From positions 3,906,001 through 3,970,000 of the forward strand of contig NC_087107.1 of the NCBI RefSeq assembly GCF_963855985.1: a stretch of 64,000 nt of DNA, read 5' to 3'. The notes under the pieces were generated by a model. The model saw nothing but the letters and a program-made list of their open reading frames with translations. It was not told the origin of the DNA and made no database searches. Positions 44,171 to 56,070 of the stretch are shown here, one piece after another. The stretch's first letter is position 1. The number at the start of each line of letters is the position of its first letter. This stretch comes from Ostrinia nubilalis (Eukaryota; Arthropoda; Insecta; Lepidoptera; Crambidae). Made by a program: the position numbers and the translations under genes.

Positions 44171-44597
44171 CAAAATATCTCCAACAAAGAGCGAGAAGAT
44201 TACTTCTTAATTTACTGTTACAGTTAATTAGTTTACAAGGAGCCAGTTTTGCAGATTGCACGCTAAAAATGGTCAAATAAAATCTGGGCCACATGCATTT
44301 TGTTTTTATTGCGCGTCATTAAACTCGACGGTCTCCATATTGGTTCAATGTCAAATACGAACCTCAGGTATTTGAAATCCAAGTCAACAAACTACAAACC
44401 CTAAGGTCTTATCAACCGGTGCTTATTGATTTTGGCAAGATTTTCTCTTCAATAAAGTGACTTTCATTAATAAATCATTAACATCTTCTTGAGGACAGTG
44501 ACAGTCCGGTGCCTCCTCTTGACTTCTTGAATCACCCCAACCTCCATAGTTCATGTCCAAGTTAGGACAATACTCACGGCCCGTTTAATTGTACATT

Positions 44598-46157
44598 AGT
44601 AGATGGGTATTTCTCATCGCCACGGTTCTCATCGTCACCTTCGTGGCGAATTTTATTTCTAACTTATTTCAACTTTTTGTAAACAAAAATTGTAGCGCTT
44701 GATGTGAAGATTGTATTCCCAGTAAATCAGTCAAATAGTGAGTCTCGTTTGGAAGCTTTAACGTTTTGAATTTTTTGATGCCACGAAAGTGATTCTGTAC
44801 TTCACAGCAATAATTTTTTCAAACTTTCCTACTGTAAATGACTCTTAAGTGTTTATAAAACATATATTTTGTCTTATTTTCATAGATAAATAGCAATAAC
44901 ATAATATAAATAGGTACCTACTTAAATACAAAATAAAATTTTACCGATTACGTCACCTACTAAGTTACAAGATTCTACGCAATTGGTTTTAAGGGTGACA
45001 CTGGTGGCATTCTGAAATGCTAAAGAAGCAAAAAACGGATTATCAGTACCTCAATAAAAAAGAACTCTAACTGATTATCAGTCCCTCAACAAAAATATAT
45101 TTTAATTTATTTAGGCCAGAGGGCCTCGTATTTTTGTTGTACAACTTTTAACTCAAACTTCAGATTAAATTTATCTTACAAACAGATACACAGTCACATA
45201 TACAGAAATACATACAGTCATACAGACAGACAACAAAAATACGAGGCCCTTATTCATTTATTGATGTACTGATCTCTACTTACCACGTATAATTTATTAG
45301 TTATTAAAATATTGTAAAAACATAAACACCAGTCACTATATTTTAAAATAAACCAAAGCAAGAAATCACTTTCGTGGCCTAAAATCACCTTCGTGTATAA
45401 AACACCACGAAGGTGATGCCACGAAGGTGACGAAAATTTTAGTTTTTTATGAATTATCCTTAAATTTGAATTTAACGGTTCAAGTTGAATACTACACAAA
45501 TAAGTCTAACATGTTAAGTTTTCAATGGCAAAGTTTCAATTAAATTGTTTAAATTTTAGAGGTAGAAAATATTGTTCAAGCAAGCGACGGTATGTCTATG
45601 GATAATCACAAAAAGTTACGTATTTTTTTCGCGGAGCGACGATCGACCTATCTCACCTCCCCAATGGTCGAAGCGCGACTGACGTTAACCGAATAGAACG
45701 CTGTGATTGGTTGCTGGTGTTCGGTTTAACGGCAATCTTGTATTATTACTCAAAATTTTAGGTACCTAAAATCGTGTGACCAACGTATTTCGCTTTCTCA
45801 ATTCAAAATAATTATAAGAAGATATTTTTTTGACTATTGTGTGGAAAGTATATTTAATTACGATGATTTTAGTATATGCTACACACAAATTGAATGAAAA
45901 TTGTGAATGCAGTAACCAAATGTTTCAATGCAACCGAAGGTGTGACACGATGAGAACGCGAAAAATGACCCCGTTTTTTATCGTTTCATGTGATTTTTTC
46001 GTATTATTTTTGCTTCTATTACGATAAAATTTATTTTGTATGTAGCTAAATAGATATTTTATCATCTGATTTCAAATTTATTGTTCTAACTTATACCGTT
46101 TATGAACTATTATTGTGTGACCATCAAATTTGAGTGTAAATGAGAAGTACCCAGATA
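44598..46157. mobile_element. Possible non-autonomous element with TTCGTGG-rich arms
   Basis: AGATGGGTATTTCTCATC near 44602 weakly faces AATGAGAAGTACCCAGAT near 46138. The word CACCTTCGTGG and its complement recur at 44635, 45386, 45409 and 45421. Limits are uncertain. Includes the inverted repeat at 45121-45249. Confidence 0.3.
45121..45249. repeat. 20-bp perfect inverted repeat (GGGCCTCGTATTTTTGTTGT)
   Basis: The arms match exactly, facing each other across about 90 bases that hold dispersed ACAGACA/ACATACA words. MITE-like. Confidence 0.7.
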
Positions 46158-46159
46158 GT

Positions 46160-46383
46160 TGTCCCGAAACGGTGATACATTCAGAAAGTTGCCGATTAGG
46201 CAGCAGGGTTCTGGAGTGGAGGCCTCGTAGCGACAAGCGCAGCGTAAGAAGCCTATCAACAAGGTGGACGGACAGACGACCACATAAAGAAAGGCGCTGG
46301 ATGCAGGCCGCTACTGACCGGCCAATCTGGAAATCATTGGGTAGAGGCCATGTTCAGCAGGCTGTAATGATGATGATGATGAA
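46160..46383 (+). mobile_element. RTE 3'-end fragment
   Basis: GGGTTCTGGAGTGGAGGCC, GGTGGACGGACAGACGACC, GATGCAGGCCGCTACTGACC, then GATGATGATGATG: the terminal coding end and tail of an RTE copy. Confidence 0.75.
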
Positions 46384-46867
46384 AAAGAAAGTTATGTTAA
46401 GAGTACAACTGGTGCTTTAAATGCTAAGTAAGTTCTCATATTACGCGCGACTTTAGAAACTAATCCACGGCAATGATACAAAACCTATCAACCTATGACA
46501 AACGGCTGTGCCAATTCCCCACTTCCTAAGTGTTACCCGAGTAATAAATTACGATTTCCAGTTCTAGCACTTTTCTACGGACACCTAGAAAAGTGAAATG
46601 ACTGGGTAACGTCTCATTGCGAACCTGTTCAGAGTAACGGAGCACAGTCATGCGTTTCCTGTTTTCTAAGAAACATTTCATAAATGAAACGAAGATACTC
46701 GTAAATACGAGTGAATGTAATGACAGCATTTATGCACTTTCTACTATTCCTGTTTAAATGGATTCCCAATTAAACGCGATTTTAGTCGTAGCTCTAAAGC
46801 AAATAAGTTTCATGGAAACCTGGAACAAATTAAATTCGTAGGGACTTTTCTTTAATAAAGTACCATC

Positions 46868-47060
46868 CCTACATTATCGACATTCCACCAGCTCGCACTA
46901 AGCGTTTCGACGACTCTTTTATAATGCGAACAGCTAGGGACTGGAACTCGCTGCCTGCTGCTGTATTTCCTGAACACTCACAGGGCAGATATGTAGACTG
47001 CATCTCACTTAACGCCAGGTGCGATTGCGGTCAAAAACCTGCCTTGTCTTGCATAAAAAA
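46868..47060 (+). pseudogene. LINE ORF2 C-terminal remnant
   Basis: In one plus-strand frame: IDIPPARTKRFDDSFI, TARDWNSLPAAVFPE and GRYVDCISLNARCDCG. WNSLPxxVFP is a hallmark of the last part of Jockey/CR1-superfamily ORF2 in insects. An A-rich region follows; upstream RT is missing. Confidence 0.75.
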
Positions 47061-48320
47061 CAAAATCAAAAAATCAAAATCAAAAAATATTTATTCAGTT
47101 TAGACCACAAGTGGCACTTATGAACGTCAATAGAAAATAATAAAAAAAGAAAAGGTAGCCCTTATGGGGCACTTTACATGTCTCCTTATCTTTTGGGCCC
47201 TACCAGCGCTTCGAGACAAACATATGGCAAGTGCTGAGAAGAAACGCCGGAACAAACACTACAGTATACCTACTCGTAGTAAGGTGGGACCTTCGACCTA
47301 ATTATCACTTTCTAGCAGGTGAGTTGTATGTAGGCCAAGAGCTTCCTAGTTGTGGATTAAAAATTATATATAAATTTTTTGGAAAGTATGATTTTGTATT
47401 ACTACGATTTAGATTTGAACACCTGTGCCCTAAATAGCAACGAGTATTATGAGCAGAGACAATACTTTTAATTACATGCCCAAGCCAAAATGTTTACCTA
47501 CTTTTATTACCAAAGTACTTAAGTACCTACCTTGTGAATAGACAAACGTGTAGTTAACGGTGAGTGCCTACTTAGTGCGTGAAGGAGTCTGCTTCTGTCA
47601 AAAAATTAGATTTAATATAGTGTATGTTTTAACAGAAAAGTCCACCTCAGGATAAAAAGTGCAGTTCATCCAAATGATATTTATGCTCGAGTTAAAAGTT
47701 ACTTATACGAGGAATTTCTACTCCCTAGAGAAATTAAAACACTCAAGAGAGAGTCTTTATATTTTATTCATATCGTTGCCAGAACATATCATATTTCTAG
47801 GTCATGCGACTAAACTTTTGTTAAATGCCATCGAGAAGAAAACGTGAGAACTTGAAACAATAGACAGATGGTCACATACGATTGTGATCTTTTTATTTAT
47901 ACATAACGGTGTTAAACAGACAGTTAAATGGGTTTTATTAAAAATATCTACTATTCTGTTACGTTTAATTTAACAAATAGTTAAAAATACACTTAAGAAA
48001 ATAAAAATACAAATGAGTCTTTATTTCTTACAAGATTTTTTTACGACTTGTAAGATGCATGTACCTAACCCTAAGTAAAATAATCTCATTTTCACTGTTC
48101 ATTCCTGTAATCAATCTATGATGTAGAACTTTAAATGTCACATAACTTTGTTTTATAAAATATTATTAGGTATATTATAATCATTTTAATCATTGTGGCA
48201 TCGAGGATAATACGAGACATTTTACAAAAACATTAATTTTTGGGCAATCTTCAATGGTCCTATCTTTTTATTGTTACATTTTATTAATACAGGTACACAT
48301 TAAATAAACTTTGTTTGATG
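47061..48320. other. Intergenic DNA between the LINE remnant and serpin B 3' end
   Basis: AAAATCAAAAAATATTTATTC and ACCACAAGTGGCACTTATG at 47080-47120 look like a LINE 3' end. The rest is AT-rich with no gene. Confidence 0.35.
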
Positions 48321-48326
48321 TTTATT
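48321..48326 (-). terminator. Poly(A) signal AATAAA of serpin B
   Basis: AATAAA on the minus strand starts five bases after the TAA of the tail exon, and the downstream DNA is T-rich. It fits the end of the spliced serpin B transcript. Confidence 0.5.
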
Positions 48327-48330
48327 ATTA

Positions 48331-48407
48331 TTAAATGCGAGCATATGATATCTTGGCTGGGCTGTGTGTGGTTGTCGGGGGTGGTGTAACTGGAACTGGA
48401 ACGGGTG
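48331..48407 (-). CDS. Serpin B exon 8 (Pro/Thr-rich C-terminal tail)
   Basis: Acceptor TTTTTTTGTTTCAG, then 2 bases completing the split codon, 24 codons and TAA. The encoded tail has the pattern PVPVPVTPPPTTTHSP and ends YARI. It is unlike the serpin core and could be O-glycosylated. AATAAA follows within 10 bases of the stop. It is too short for ORF detection. Phase fit plus the adjacent poly(A) signal support it. Confidence 0.65.
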
Positions 48408-51400
48408 CTGAAACAAAAAAATAGCTTAAAATACTGCAGTTAAAATAAAAAGCACAAGCGCAGCAAAATAAGGCAGAGTTGCACCACCTAACTTGACCGT
48501 AACTATGACGATATCCGGTGTTTTTGTACGGAGTTTGACAGTTTTTTGACGTTTGTTAATGTTAAAGTAAGATGATGCAACCCAGGTGTCCAGTAGTAGG
48601 TACATTCATTGAGATGGATAGTACAGGTACAGGTTTATTACAAAGGTGTATGTTATGATAACATAGCTGGCATTGAAATTATCCAGAAGAATAAAGAAAA
48701 AGATCACATAAATAGCGTTTTGGCCAGGATTGTAGCAGCTACTTATTTGTTAATTTGTTGGAAGTTCAGGCTCCGTGCTTTGTGGACGATGCATCCAGCA
48801 GGGGACTGGCATAAGCTACGGGACTGTTCCCACCTCTTGGTCTCACCTCTGCAACTCCTGTGTAGCCAGGATCAACAGCTTGACCGCCAATAAAAACCAA
48901 CCAGTGAAGGTCAAGTTTGTCCCGGGGGAAAGTTAGAAGGTGACATAGGCTAGTTTATCATTCTTCATAAAGGACGAAGCACACTAATCAACCCGGAAAC
49001 GGATCATAACCATATCAACTAGAGGCTGTCAGTAGCATTCCTTGTATGAAACTCCGTACTGCAACGCACACTTATCCGCACTGTAACGTACACGCCTCGC
49101 CCGCGGCGAAAGGCGATAAGATATTGATCCCTTTCCGGGTTGATAAGTATGCTATGACCTTTAAGCATCCAGCAGGGGAGTTACATAGGCTAATTTTTCA
49201 TTCGTCATTATAAAGCTGGTTATGTTTTCTATCTCATGCGTGAACCACGTGAAACCACAACCTTCCCGCGGCGGCAAAGGCCGGCATCCCTGCAAGTGAC
49301 ATGGATGTTTATTTATCTCACTGCGTTTCTTTCTCCTCCCATGTACTCGTAGTAAGTTTGATCTCAGTTTCCGCAACTGGCAACACATTACTAGTTATTT
49401 ATATAACTAGCTTTAGCATCAGCTATTTTTTCCCTTATAAAAGTCATAGCACACTTATCGACTCAGACAGGGATCATCACCGTGTCGCCTTTTTTCGCGT
49501 CAACCACGAGGCAAGGCATTTACTTCTCGGTGCGAATAAGTGTGAGTTTCATACAAATAATAAGTACTGCGGTCAGTACTCGAGTTGATACACTTACGAT
49601 CCGTTTCCGGGTAGATAAGTGTGCTTTGTCCTTTACTCTACTTACCCTTCGCAGCGATCGGCTCTACATAAAGAGTTGGCTCTTCGATCCTCCCCTCAAA
49701 CAGTGACAGGCCGAGGTTATTATCCCTGATGAAGAAGACAAAAGGCCTGTCCACTTTCAGCTGGACCCCATTCTCGATCAGCGGTATGACCTGGGCAAAT
49801 AAACAAATTAATATTAATCAGACACCTTAGTCCTTAACATCGCGGCATCGTTCTTTTATTTGATTAAACTGTTGTTGTAAATGTTGTATCTCTTTTAGTT
49901 ACAGCCATGAAAGTGAAATAACACTACAAAAAAATGTGTACCTATGGTTTTTAGTGTTCCATTCGCAAAGGGTGCTAATAGGACTCTAATATAGTACTTC
50001 CACTATTCGCCTTCTGTCAGCGAGCGCTGTACTCAAAGATAAATGGAGAATTTGGGTTGGGAAGGCCTGATGTACTTACGTATATTTGTCCTTTTTAAGA
50101 TATTTACGGTAAGAATAATTAACAAATTAAAATTTTACCATAGCTGCAGACGTGGCCGCAGCAATGGTACCCTTTTCATCGACCATCATGTGGATCTTAT
50201 GGTAGAGGCTGTTCAGCAACGGAGAACCACCTTCGAAGATGCCGGAAAGATTCGCTTTCGAGGAGAATAGGCTTGTGACACGCATCTGCAATAAAAAATG
50301 TAAGTAAATATTAATTACCTATCAGATAGCATTATAACCTGTCGTTTTTGTTTAAACCTTCGAACTATACAAAACTTATGATGCATGATGCATCCTGATG
50401 GATACAGAATAATAGGCTGCTTGCGACCTGTTAACCTGAATGAGAATTCAGAAATTGACAACTTATAATGATCATGATTATCATTACCATGACTAAAACA
50501 ATGAGTTGTCTCCCACAACTTCGCCCAGTTTCAGCAGTGTCAGTCCTGTAGTTTTTGTGTTGATAAACATCAATCCATCATAAGAAAACTTTCCACTATA
50601 AAATATAGCATACTCACGCTTTGCAAAGGCCCGACCATGTTCTCGGCGTAGTCAATGGTGAACTTCGGCATCATCAGAGTGACGTCAGTAGGCTCCATGT
50701 TGCTGACGACTTGGTCCAGACTCATGTAGGGTAGATCTCTGATGAGGACTGGGCACCCATCCCGGTCGAGAGGGACTAGGATGATCATGGCATATCGGCC
50801 ACCCTGGAAAGAACATAATAAACCTACAATTGGAAGAAAATAGGACTTTTTTCTAGTGATGTTTATGATTTCTGAGGAAGATGAATTAAAGACTTGATTT
50901 CTTGCTTTGTTTCTATCAGAACTAGTCCAATATTGTTCCGGAGCAGTGGTAAGGTTGATGCTAAGTACTTCGTCATCAAATTCTCGATTGATTTTGACTC
51001 CGCTATCTATTGGTTAGAGAAATGGTTCAGGTTTGCTTTCTCCGATGAGACAAATAGGAGACACGTCGTATTTTGGTAATTTTGGTAGCGACATTGCAAG
51101 CTTCACTCCGAAACTCCGATCATCCGAAAAGTCAACAAGCCAAAGTCACTTTAAAGAGTTATAATGATGTCAGACGCATAATAGCTTATACAGTCTGACA
51201 CTATCGTGTGGGTGGGCTGTAAATAAGGGGTGACGATAGAAAGAGGAATAAGTTTAAGTTGCAACTTTTCGCAAAGGGAGGTTACCTTTGCATTGTAGGA
51301 AACTTCCAATGTAGGTAAATTGTGGTAATCTAAATGTAGGATCTTCTAAGATTAGGTAACGTTAGGTAGATGCATTTAACAACAACTGCAAAACTGGTTA

Positions 51401-54030
51401 TAAATTTATATTTATAGCAAGAAATTATTTTGATGATACAAGGAAAACCTTGGAGCAGTGCATGGAAAGTCAAGGTTTTGCTGCTATAAATACACAGATC
51501 CGTAATAAAATTTTAAGAAAGACGTCAGGGAATTTTACAGTTTATCAGTGAAATTTTGTACTGATTATCAAAAAATATCGTCAAATTTTTATTGCATTGC
51601 TAGAAACTAAGGTAAGAAATGCACCTAAAGTACTACCAGTCAAATGATGCAAAACAACCAATCTGGAAATCATTGCCTATGTTCCTCAGTGAACATCCTG
51701 TAGCTGAAATGATAATGATAAATGAAAGGCAACAAACCTCATAAGGCAACTCAAGCGCATGAGCTCTCAGCTCCTCAATATACGCGTAGTTGATCTGCGC
51801 GCGCATATCCATCATGGCGACGTTTTTGCACACCCCATGGCTGTAGAAGCAAGCGCCTTTGGTCAACTTCGGGTCGAAGGAATGCTTCCAAGATCCTTTG
51901 AAGTACAGCGCGTTGGCCAGCAAGACCTCGGTTGAGGGGTTCACGTTGACTGAAAATATCAACGGTAAAATAAAAACAATATAAACATAACAACAATCAA
52001 ATACTGGTAAAGATTAGGCCAATCTTTCAAGGGTGTTCAATTTCAATTTACGAGTATTCTGAATATTTTAAACTAGCTTTCCGCCCGCGGCTTCGCACGC
52101 GTGAAATTTCGTTTGTCACAGATCGTCATAAATTATAGCCTATATGTTATTCTGGATTATGAACAATAATACTGTAAAGTTTCATCAAAATCCGTTCAGT
52201 GGTTTTTGAGCCCATTCATTACAAACATACAAAAATAGGTACAAATCTTTCCTCTTTATAATATTAGTATAGATAAATGAATACAGAATGAATGACATTC
52301 AAGTAGCCATTTTTTTAAATAACGCCATATAGCAGGAAAATTGGTTATTCTAATTCGAAATCCGTCAAGTTTTGGGCAGGTAATGTATTGACACGTCGAG
52401 TTATCAGTAACTCTACAACTATGTAAAATCCTCCTTACCAGGTTCAACAATATCATTGATCAGCCCATGCGTCTTGGTCGACACCCATTTGTTGATGAAG
52501 TTAGAGTCCGCATCAGGATTTGTGAAGTTCATTTTATACACCTCAGTCAGGTACACATGTTGCATCATTTGTTCGTATTCTTTTTTCATCTTTAACTTCG
52601 TCGAGATAAACACTGAATTGGCGTTTTCGAGGACGACACCAGATGAGTTTGCCTGCGTGAAAAAAAATAGAAATGCCTTTCAATAAAATTATAATAAAAA
52701 CTACAATGAAATGTGGATGTGGAAAATGTAGAGACCTTTATGGCCTCTACTCCCAATTTTGGATATAGCAATATAGTTTTGTAGTACTAGTGTTTATTAC
52801 CAGCGATAAGTAGAAATCAATCGTTACGCAGTCGTATGCGACTATTTTTGGGTAATTAGGAGTACTTAAATCTTTCTTCCTGCTCAAATCATTATACCTT
52901 AGTTGAATAAAAAACTACCTTCAAACCCTGAAGATACACGTTCAGCTGTTCCCTATACTCTTGTTTATTCGGAGCCAATCTTAGCGCGGCTCTGATCTCC
53001 GATTCTGTCGTCCCATGAGCTCCTTCCAGAAGCATGGCAAGTGTGGATTTGATGCTGGCAGGGGAGACCATGACGTTTCCCTTTCGCTCCTCGGCGCAGT
53101 ACCGGAGGAGGTCGATGTCGAAGTAGTTGAGGCGTGACGCTTCGGAACGGAGTCCTCCATTGACGTGGATCGTTTGAAGGGACACGGCCAAGAATACTAG
53201 AAGAATAAGTTCTTGGTTTTAATGTGAATGTGTGATCCGACGACCTCATAAGGTAGCAAGAAGGTGCTGGATGCAGGCTGCCAACCGGTCATTATGGAAA
53301 TCATTGGGGGAGGCCTATGTCTATTTTCAGCAGTAGACGTCCTATGGCTGAAATAATGATGATAAATAATTTGAATGATCAATTTCACCGACTGTTAGAT
53401 GTTTGGTTTTCGGTACATGTCCATTGTCCATGGAAAATTTCCAAATGATGAAGAAGATTTTTTCGATGAATTTGAGGTTTTCCTTTCGCATATTTAATGA
53501 CGTAGTTTGGTGGTTAGTAACGGACTAAAATGAAAGATTTTGTTGTAGGTTCTAATAACGCTGGAGGAAAATGAAAGGTACGAGCATTTAGGCTTCAGAC
53601 GTTTATTCCATTTTGTCCTCTTAAGCAGAACATTATGTCATTATTTAATTGATCAGAACCGGAACTAATAAACTCAAACGGTGCAATTTAATGAAAGTTA
53701 GACATATCATTAGGAGACACCAAAAATCTCATGTTGTTAATGATTAATTACTTTAGGCGGTAAGAAGTCTTTGTCCGTACAAACAAGAATATAATTAGAG
53801 ACAAACATAGTAACGAAAATGGAACAAAAGACAAACGAATGATCAGGTAGTCTATCAAGTTTGCTCATCAATTGGCCATATCCCATGTTTCTTAATCTGA
53901 TAACAACAAGGGTCAGTTTCGTACAAAGCTTTGTTTTTAAGTAGATAATGACCAAGAGGAAGGTCGTAAAGACAATAACAAAATAACCGGTATAAAACTT
54001 ACCGAAACTAAAAGCTGTATAAAATGCCAT
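48331..54030 (-). CDS. Serpin B, secreted inhibitory-type serpin (8 exons)
   Basis: Coding exons: 54030-54003, 53196-52919, 52652-52439, 51949-51738, 50803-50618, 50285-50139, 49790-49646 and 48407-48331. They total 1287 bp, 428 residues plus stop, with every phase matching. Signal peptide: MAFYTAFSFVFLAVSLQ. Visible serpin landmarks are NVMVSPASIKSTLAMLLEGA (about 60-80), FINKWVSTKTHGLIND (helix F), NALYFKGSWKHSF, LPYE/GGRYAMIILVP, and the hinge DEKGTIAAATSAAM (342-355). P12-P9 are small residues (AAAT), as expected of an inhibitor. Counting from hinge E, P1 is Leu359; counting back from DRPF, P1 is Ile360. A chymotrypsin- or elastase-like target is therefore likely. Sequons NSS, NFT and NLS are present. 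If the last intron is retained, translation stops at 49638. The name within lepidopteran serpin numbering is unknown. Confidence 0.9.
48471..48586. mobile_element. MITE copy 3 (TGAGTTGCAC family) in serpin B last intron
   Basis: AGGCAGAGTTGCACCACC ... GATGATGCAACCCAGG with inner TTTTTTGACGTTTGTTAATG. Confidence 0.7.
48968..49635. mobile_element. Inverted-repeat element abutting the serpin B exon 7 donor
   Basis: Left TAAAGGACGAAGCACACTAA then CAACCCGGAAACGGATC faces right GATCCGTTTCCGGGTAGATA then AGTGTGCTTTGTCCTTTA. Inner segments repeat GACAGGGATCATCAC- and GATAAGATATTGATCCCT-like words. No coding. The right end stops 5 bases before the GTAAGT donor (49640-49645). Confidence 0.65.
49638..49790 (-). 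CDS. Serpin B exon 7 (reactive loop C-terminal half, strand 4B/5B)
   Basis: Begins GTC ATA CCG after the acceptor TTTGCCCAG. It encodes VIPLIENGVQLKVDRPFVFFI and FEGRIEEPTLY, the classic serpin C-terminal strands. A strong donor (G/GTAAGT) lies at 49645-49640. If used, the exon ends at 49646 and joins the tail exon at 48407. If not, two codons later there is a TAG at 49640-49638. An inverted-repeat element ends about 5 bases into the intron. Confidence 0.85.
   Translation of the reverse strand, partial: VIPLIENGVQLKVDRPFVFFIRDNNLGLSLFEGRIEEPTLYVEPIAAKGK
51650..51725 (+). repeat. Short RTE tail in serpin B intron 4
   Basis: CCAATCTGGAAATCATTGCC ... CATCCTGTAGCTGAAATGAT: about 70 bases of an RTE 3' end, 13 bases beyond the exon 4 donor. 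Confidence 0.6.
52072..52274 (+). repeat. Common lepidopteran interspersed repeat (CTAGCTTTCCGCCCGCGGC type)
   Basis: ACTAGCTTTCCGCCCGCGGC ... CAAAATCCGTTCAGTGGTTT ... TATAATATTAGTATAGAT, in serpin B intron 3. The copy at 57136-57361 matches its layout. Confidence 0.7.
53225..53370 (+). mobile_element. RTE 3'-end fragment in serpin B intron 1
   Basis: GATCCGACGACCTCATAAGG, GGTGCTGGATGCAGGCTGCC, GGAAATCATTGGGGGAGGCC and CCTATGGCTGAAATAATGAT. Confidence 0.7.
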
Positions 54031-54103
54031 TTGTATGTTGATGATTGTATTCGCAGAACAACACAAGATATCGGAACACTAGTACGTTCAAGGAATAAAC
54101 AAT

Positions 54104-54109
54104 AACTGA
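54104..54109 (-). promoter_or_regulatory. Initiator-like TCAGTT upstream of serpin B
   Basis: TCAGTT, the arthropod initiator consensus, lies about 75 bases upstream of the serpin B ATG. No TATA box is seen 25-35 bases further up. A start here would give a 5' UTR of about 77 nt. Confidence 0.35.
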
Positions 54110-55694
54110 GAGGACCCGAACGGTCCGGCCCTGCCAAGAGTGAGTGAACGGATGATTAATTAAATCATACAGCTATTAGCAGATTGCGAACTGAATGATA
54201 TACAAAAGACAGGTAGGTACTACAACAACTTCTCATGTGACGTAGGTAGCTGGTTTTTGCGTAGAATCTTGTTATTCCGCTTCAAATCTAGATGTAAGAA
54301 TTAAGATGATAGGTTTAAGGATGAAACCACGGAGACCAAAGGGTTAAAAACAGTCAATAAACAGATACTGGATATTATAATACAGCTAATACACGTTGTA
54401 AATTCCCGTAATAAATTAAAATCCAGCTGTTGTAAAAATGTAAAACGAATGTTACGACAAATATCATCTCAAACCTAATATATTTCAATTGAAAGAGGTT
54501 CCTAAATGTATGGTCTAAAATGACGGTACTTTCCTTTCAAATTACCTAATGTCAACGTTGTTTGAATTAAGGATTCCAATATCATACTGCTAATGCTAGA
54601 CGAATAATGATGTAAGTTTGCATATAATTTTTGGCTAGGCGTTTTGAATTTGCTTCGTAGCGTATGCCTTTAATCCTAATTCAAATTCAAATTCAAAATT
54701 TTTATTGCATATTAAGTGTTTACAATTGGGTCTTAATCTAAACAATGAGCTTATAACTTAATAACCCGTTAATGGGTATTGCAATATTAGTATAAGTGAA
54801 TGCGGGACAACTAATCCCATATCAAGATTTATGAACAAGTTCATATCGCTACATCTATTATGAAGCCTAATTTCAGGCTGGCCTTTGTTCTAAATTGAAT
54901 TAATAAGTATGTAGATCAGTATGACGTGCAGAGTAAAGCTACGGCAGTACCAAAAAAATATTTTGTAGCATTACCGCATTATATTGTGACCAAACGTTTT
55001 AACTCAGTCAGGCACGTTACATATTTTTGGAATCTTCACTAAATTTCCAAAAAAAATTATCTTTCTCTTTGAAGTAAGTCAACCCAACTTCTCAACATCA
55101 GCACTCCAAAAACTCCTAACTAAGGAACACTGTTGTTATCATGTACTTCTACAGCTAATACACTCGTAGGAATATTTTATTTTCTGCCTCCCAAACAAAT
55201 TACAGGCTTTTCAACTGTTCGCTGTTCTAATAAGGACATGGGTATAATTTATTAAATAGGTATGACAAAAATAAAAAACAGTTTTAGGATCAAAATGTCA
55301 TTTTATTATGTGTTTTTATAAAAATGCAAGAGCGTAGAGTCAAAGGCATCAATGGCACATGCTTGAATAACCTTGGTTTCATTATATTTTTACTTCGTAT
55401 AAATGTTAAACAGATCACAGATCGAATCAAAAGAGAGCCATCATGTACCTACTAATATTCTTAACATTGACTTCTATATCGTGCCTGATTTCATACATTT
55501 CATGATAATTTACATGGAACTTAGACTAATGACTTAAACAATAATAATCATGCCCTTTCGGTAACCACCTTTCCTAATTACTTAACCGATAGTTTCTCTT
55601 TCTTCTAGCTGTATGGTATCACTATCTAATACTACAGAGTTCTACAAAATTTTTGCCCTTTTAGCCACGTAAGATCGATTTACTAGGCAAATAT
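54110..55694. other. Intergenic DNA between serpins B and C
   Basis: Contains a probable LINE 3' end on the minus strand at 54679-54910 (ATTCAAATTCAAATTCAAAA next to TTTATTGCATATTAAGTG). Nothing else was recognised. Confidence 0.4.
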
Positions 55695-55700
55695 TTTATT
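55695..55700 (-). terminator. Candidate poly(A) signal of serpin C
   Basis: AATAAA on the minus strand about 205 bases after the serpin C stop. It is a common hexamer in AT-rich DNA, so this is only a candidate. Confidence 0.3.
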
Positions 55701-55903
55701 GAGGAATTACGTAACCAAAAAACTGACCACATTATCATAATCTTTTAGCAAAACAAATATACGAGTAATACACTTCAGAGCCTTATCAAGTTCAGTTGCA
55801 AAACAAAATTACCCAAAGCAAGACCTGTGGGAAATTTTAACTTAAGAACCAAGGAAGTTTCAGTCGGCGATTACTAAAAGGGCATCCCTAACCCTAAAAT
55901 AAC

Positions 55904-56070
55904 CTATGAGTGTTTGAAAGAGCCATCGGCCAAGGTGGGGTCGGCCACTCTGCCCGTGAACAGCAGTTGCCTGGTCGTCTCATCCTGGATCAGGAAGAAG
56001 AAGGGCTTGTTGGCAATCACCTCCACAGCAGTATCGTCGTCCTCGCCGAATTTGTTGACTAGAGATATTT
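55904..56070 (-). CDS. Serpin C exon 8 (reactive-centre loop and C-terminus)
   Basis: Acceptor TTTCCATTACAG. It encodes ISLVNKFGEDDDTAVEVIANKPFFFLI and ends DGSFKHS before the TAG. The exon boundary falls inside the reactive loop, after P8, so the scissile-bond region sits on a single exon. A minus-strand AATAAA lies about 205 bases downstream (55700-55695). No second candidate loop exon was seen in the 491-bp intron. Confidence 0.88.
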
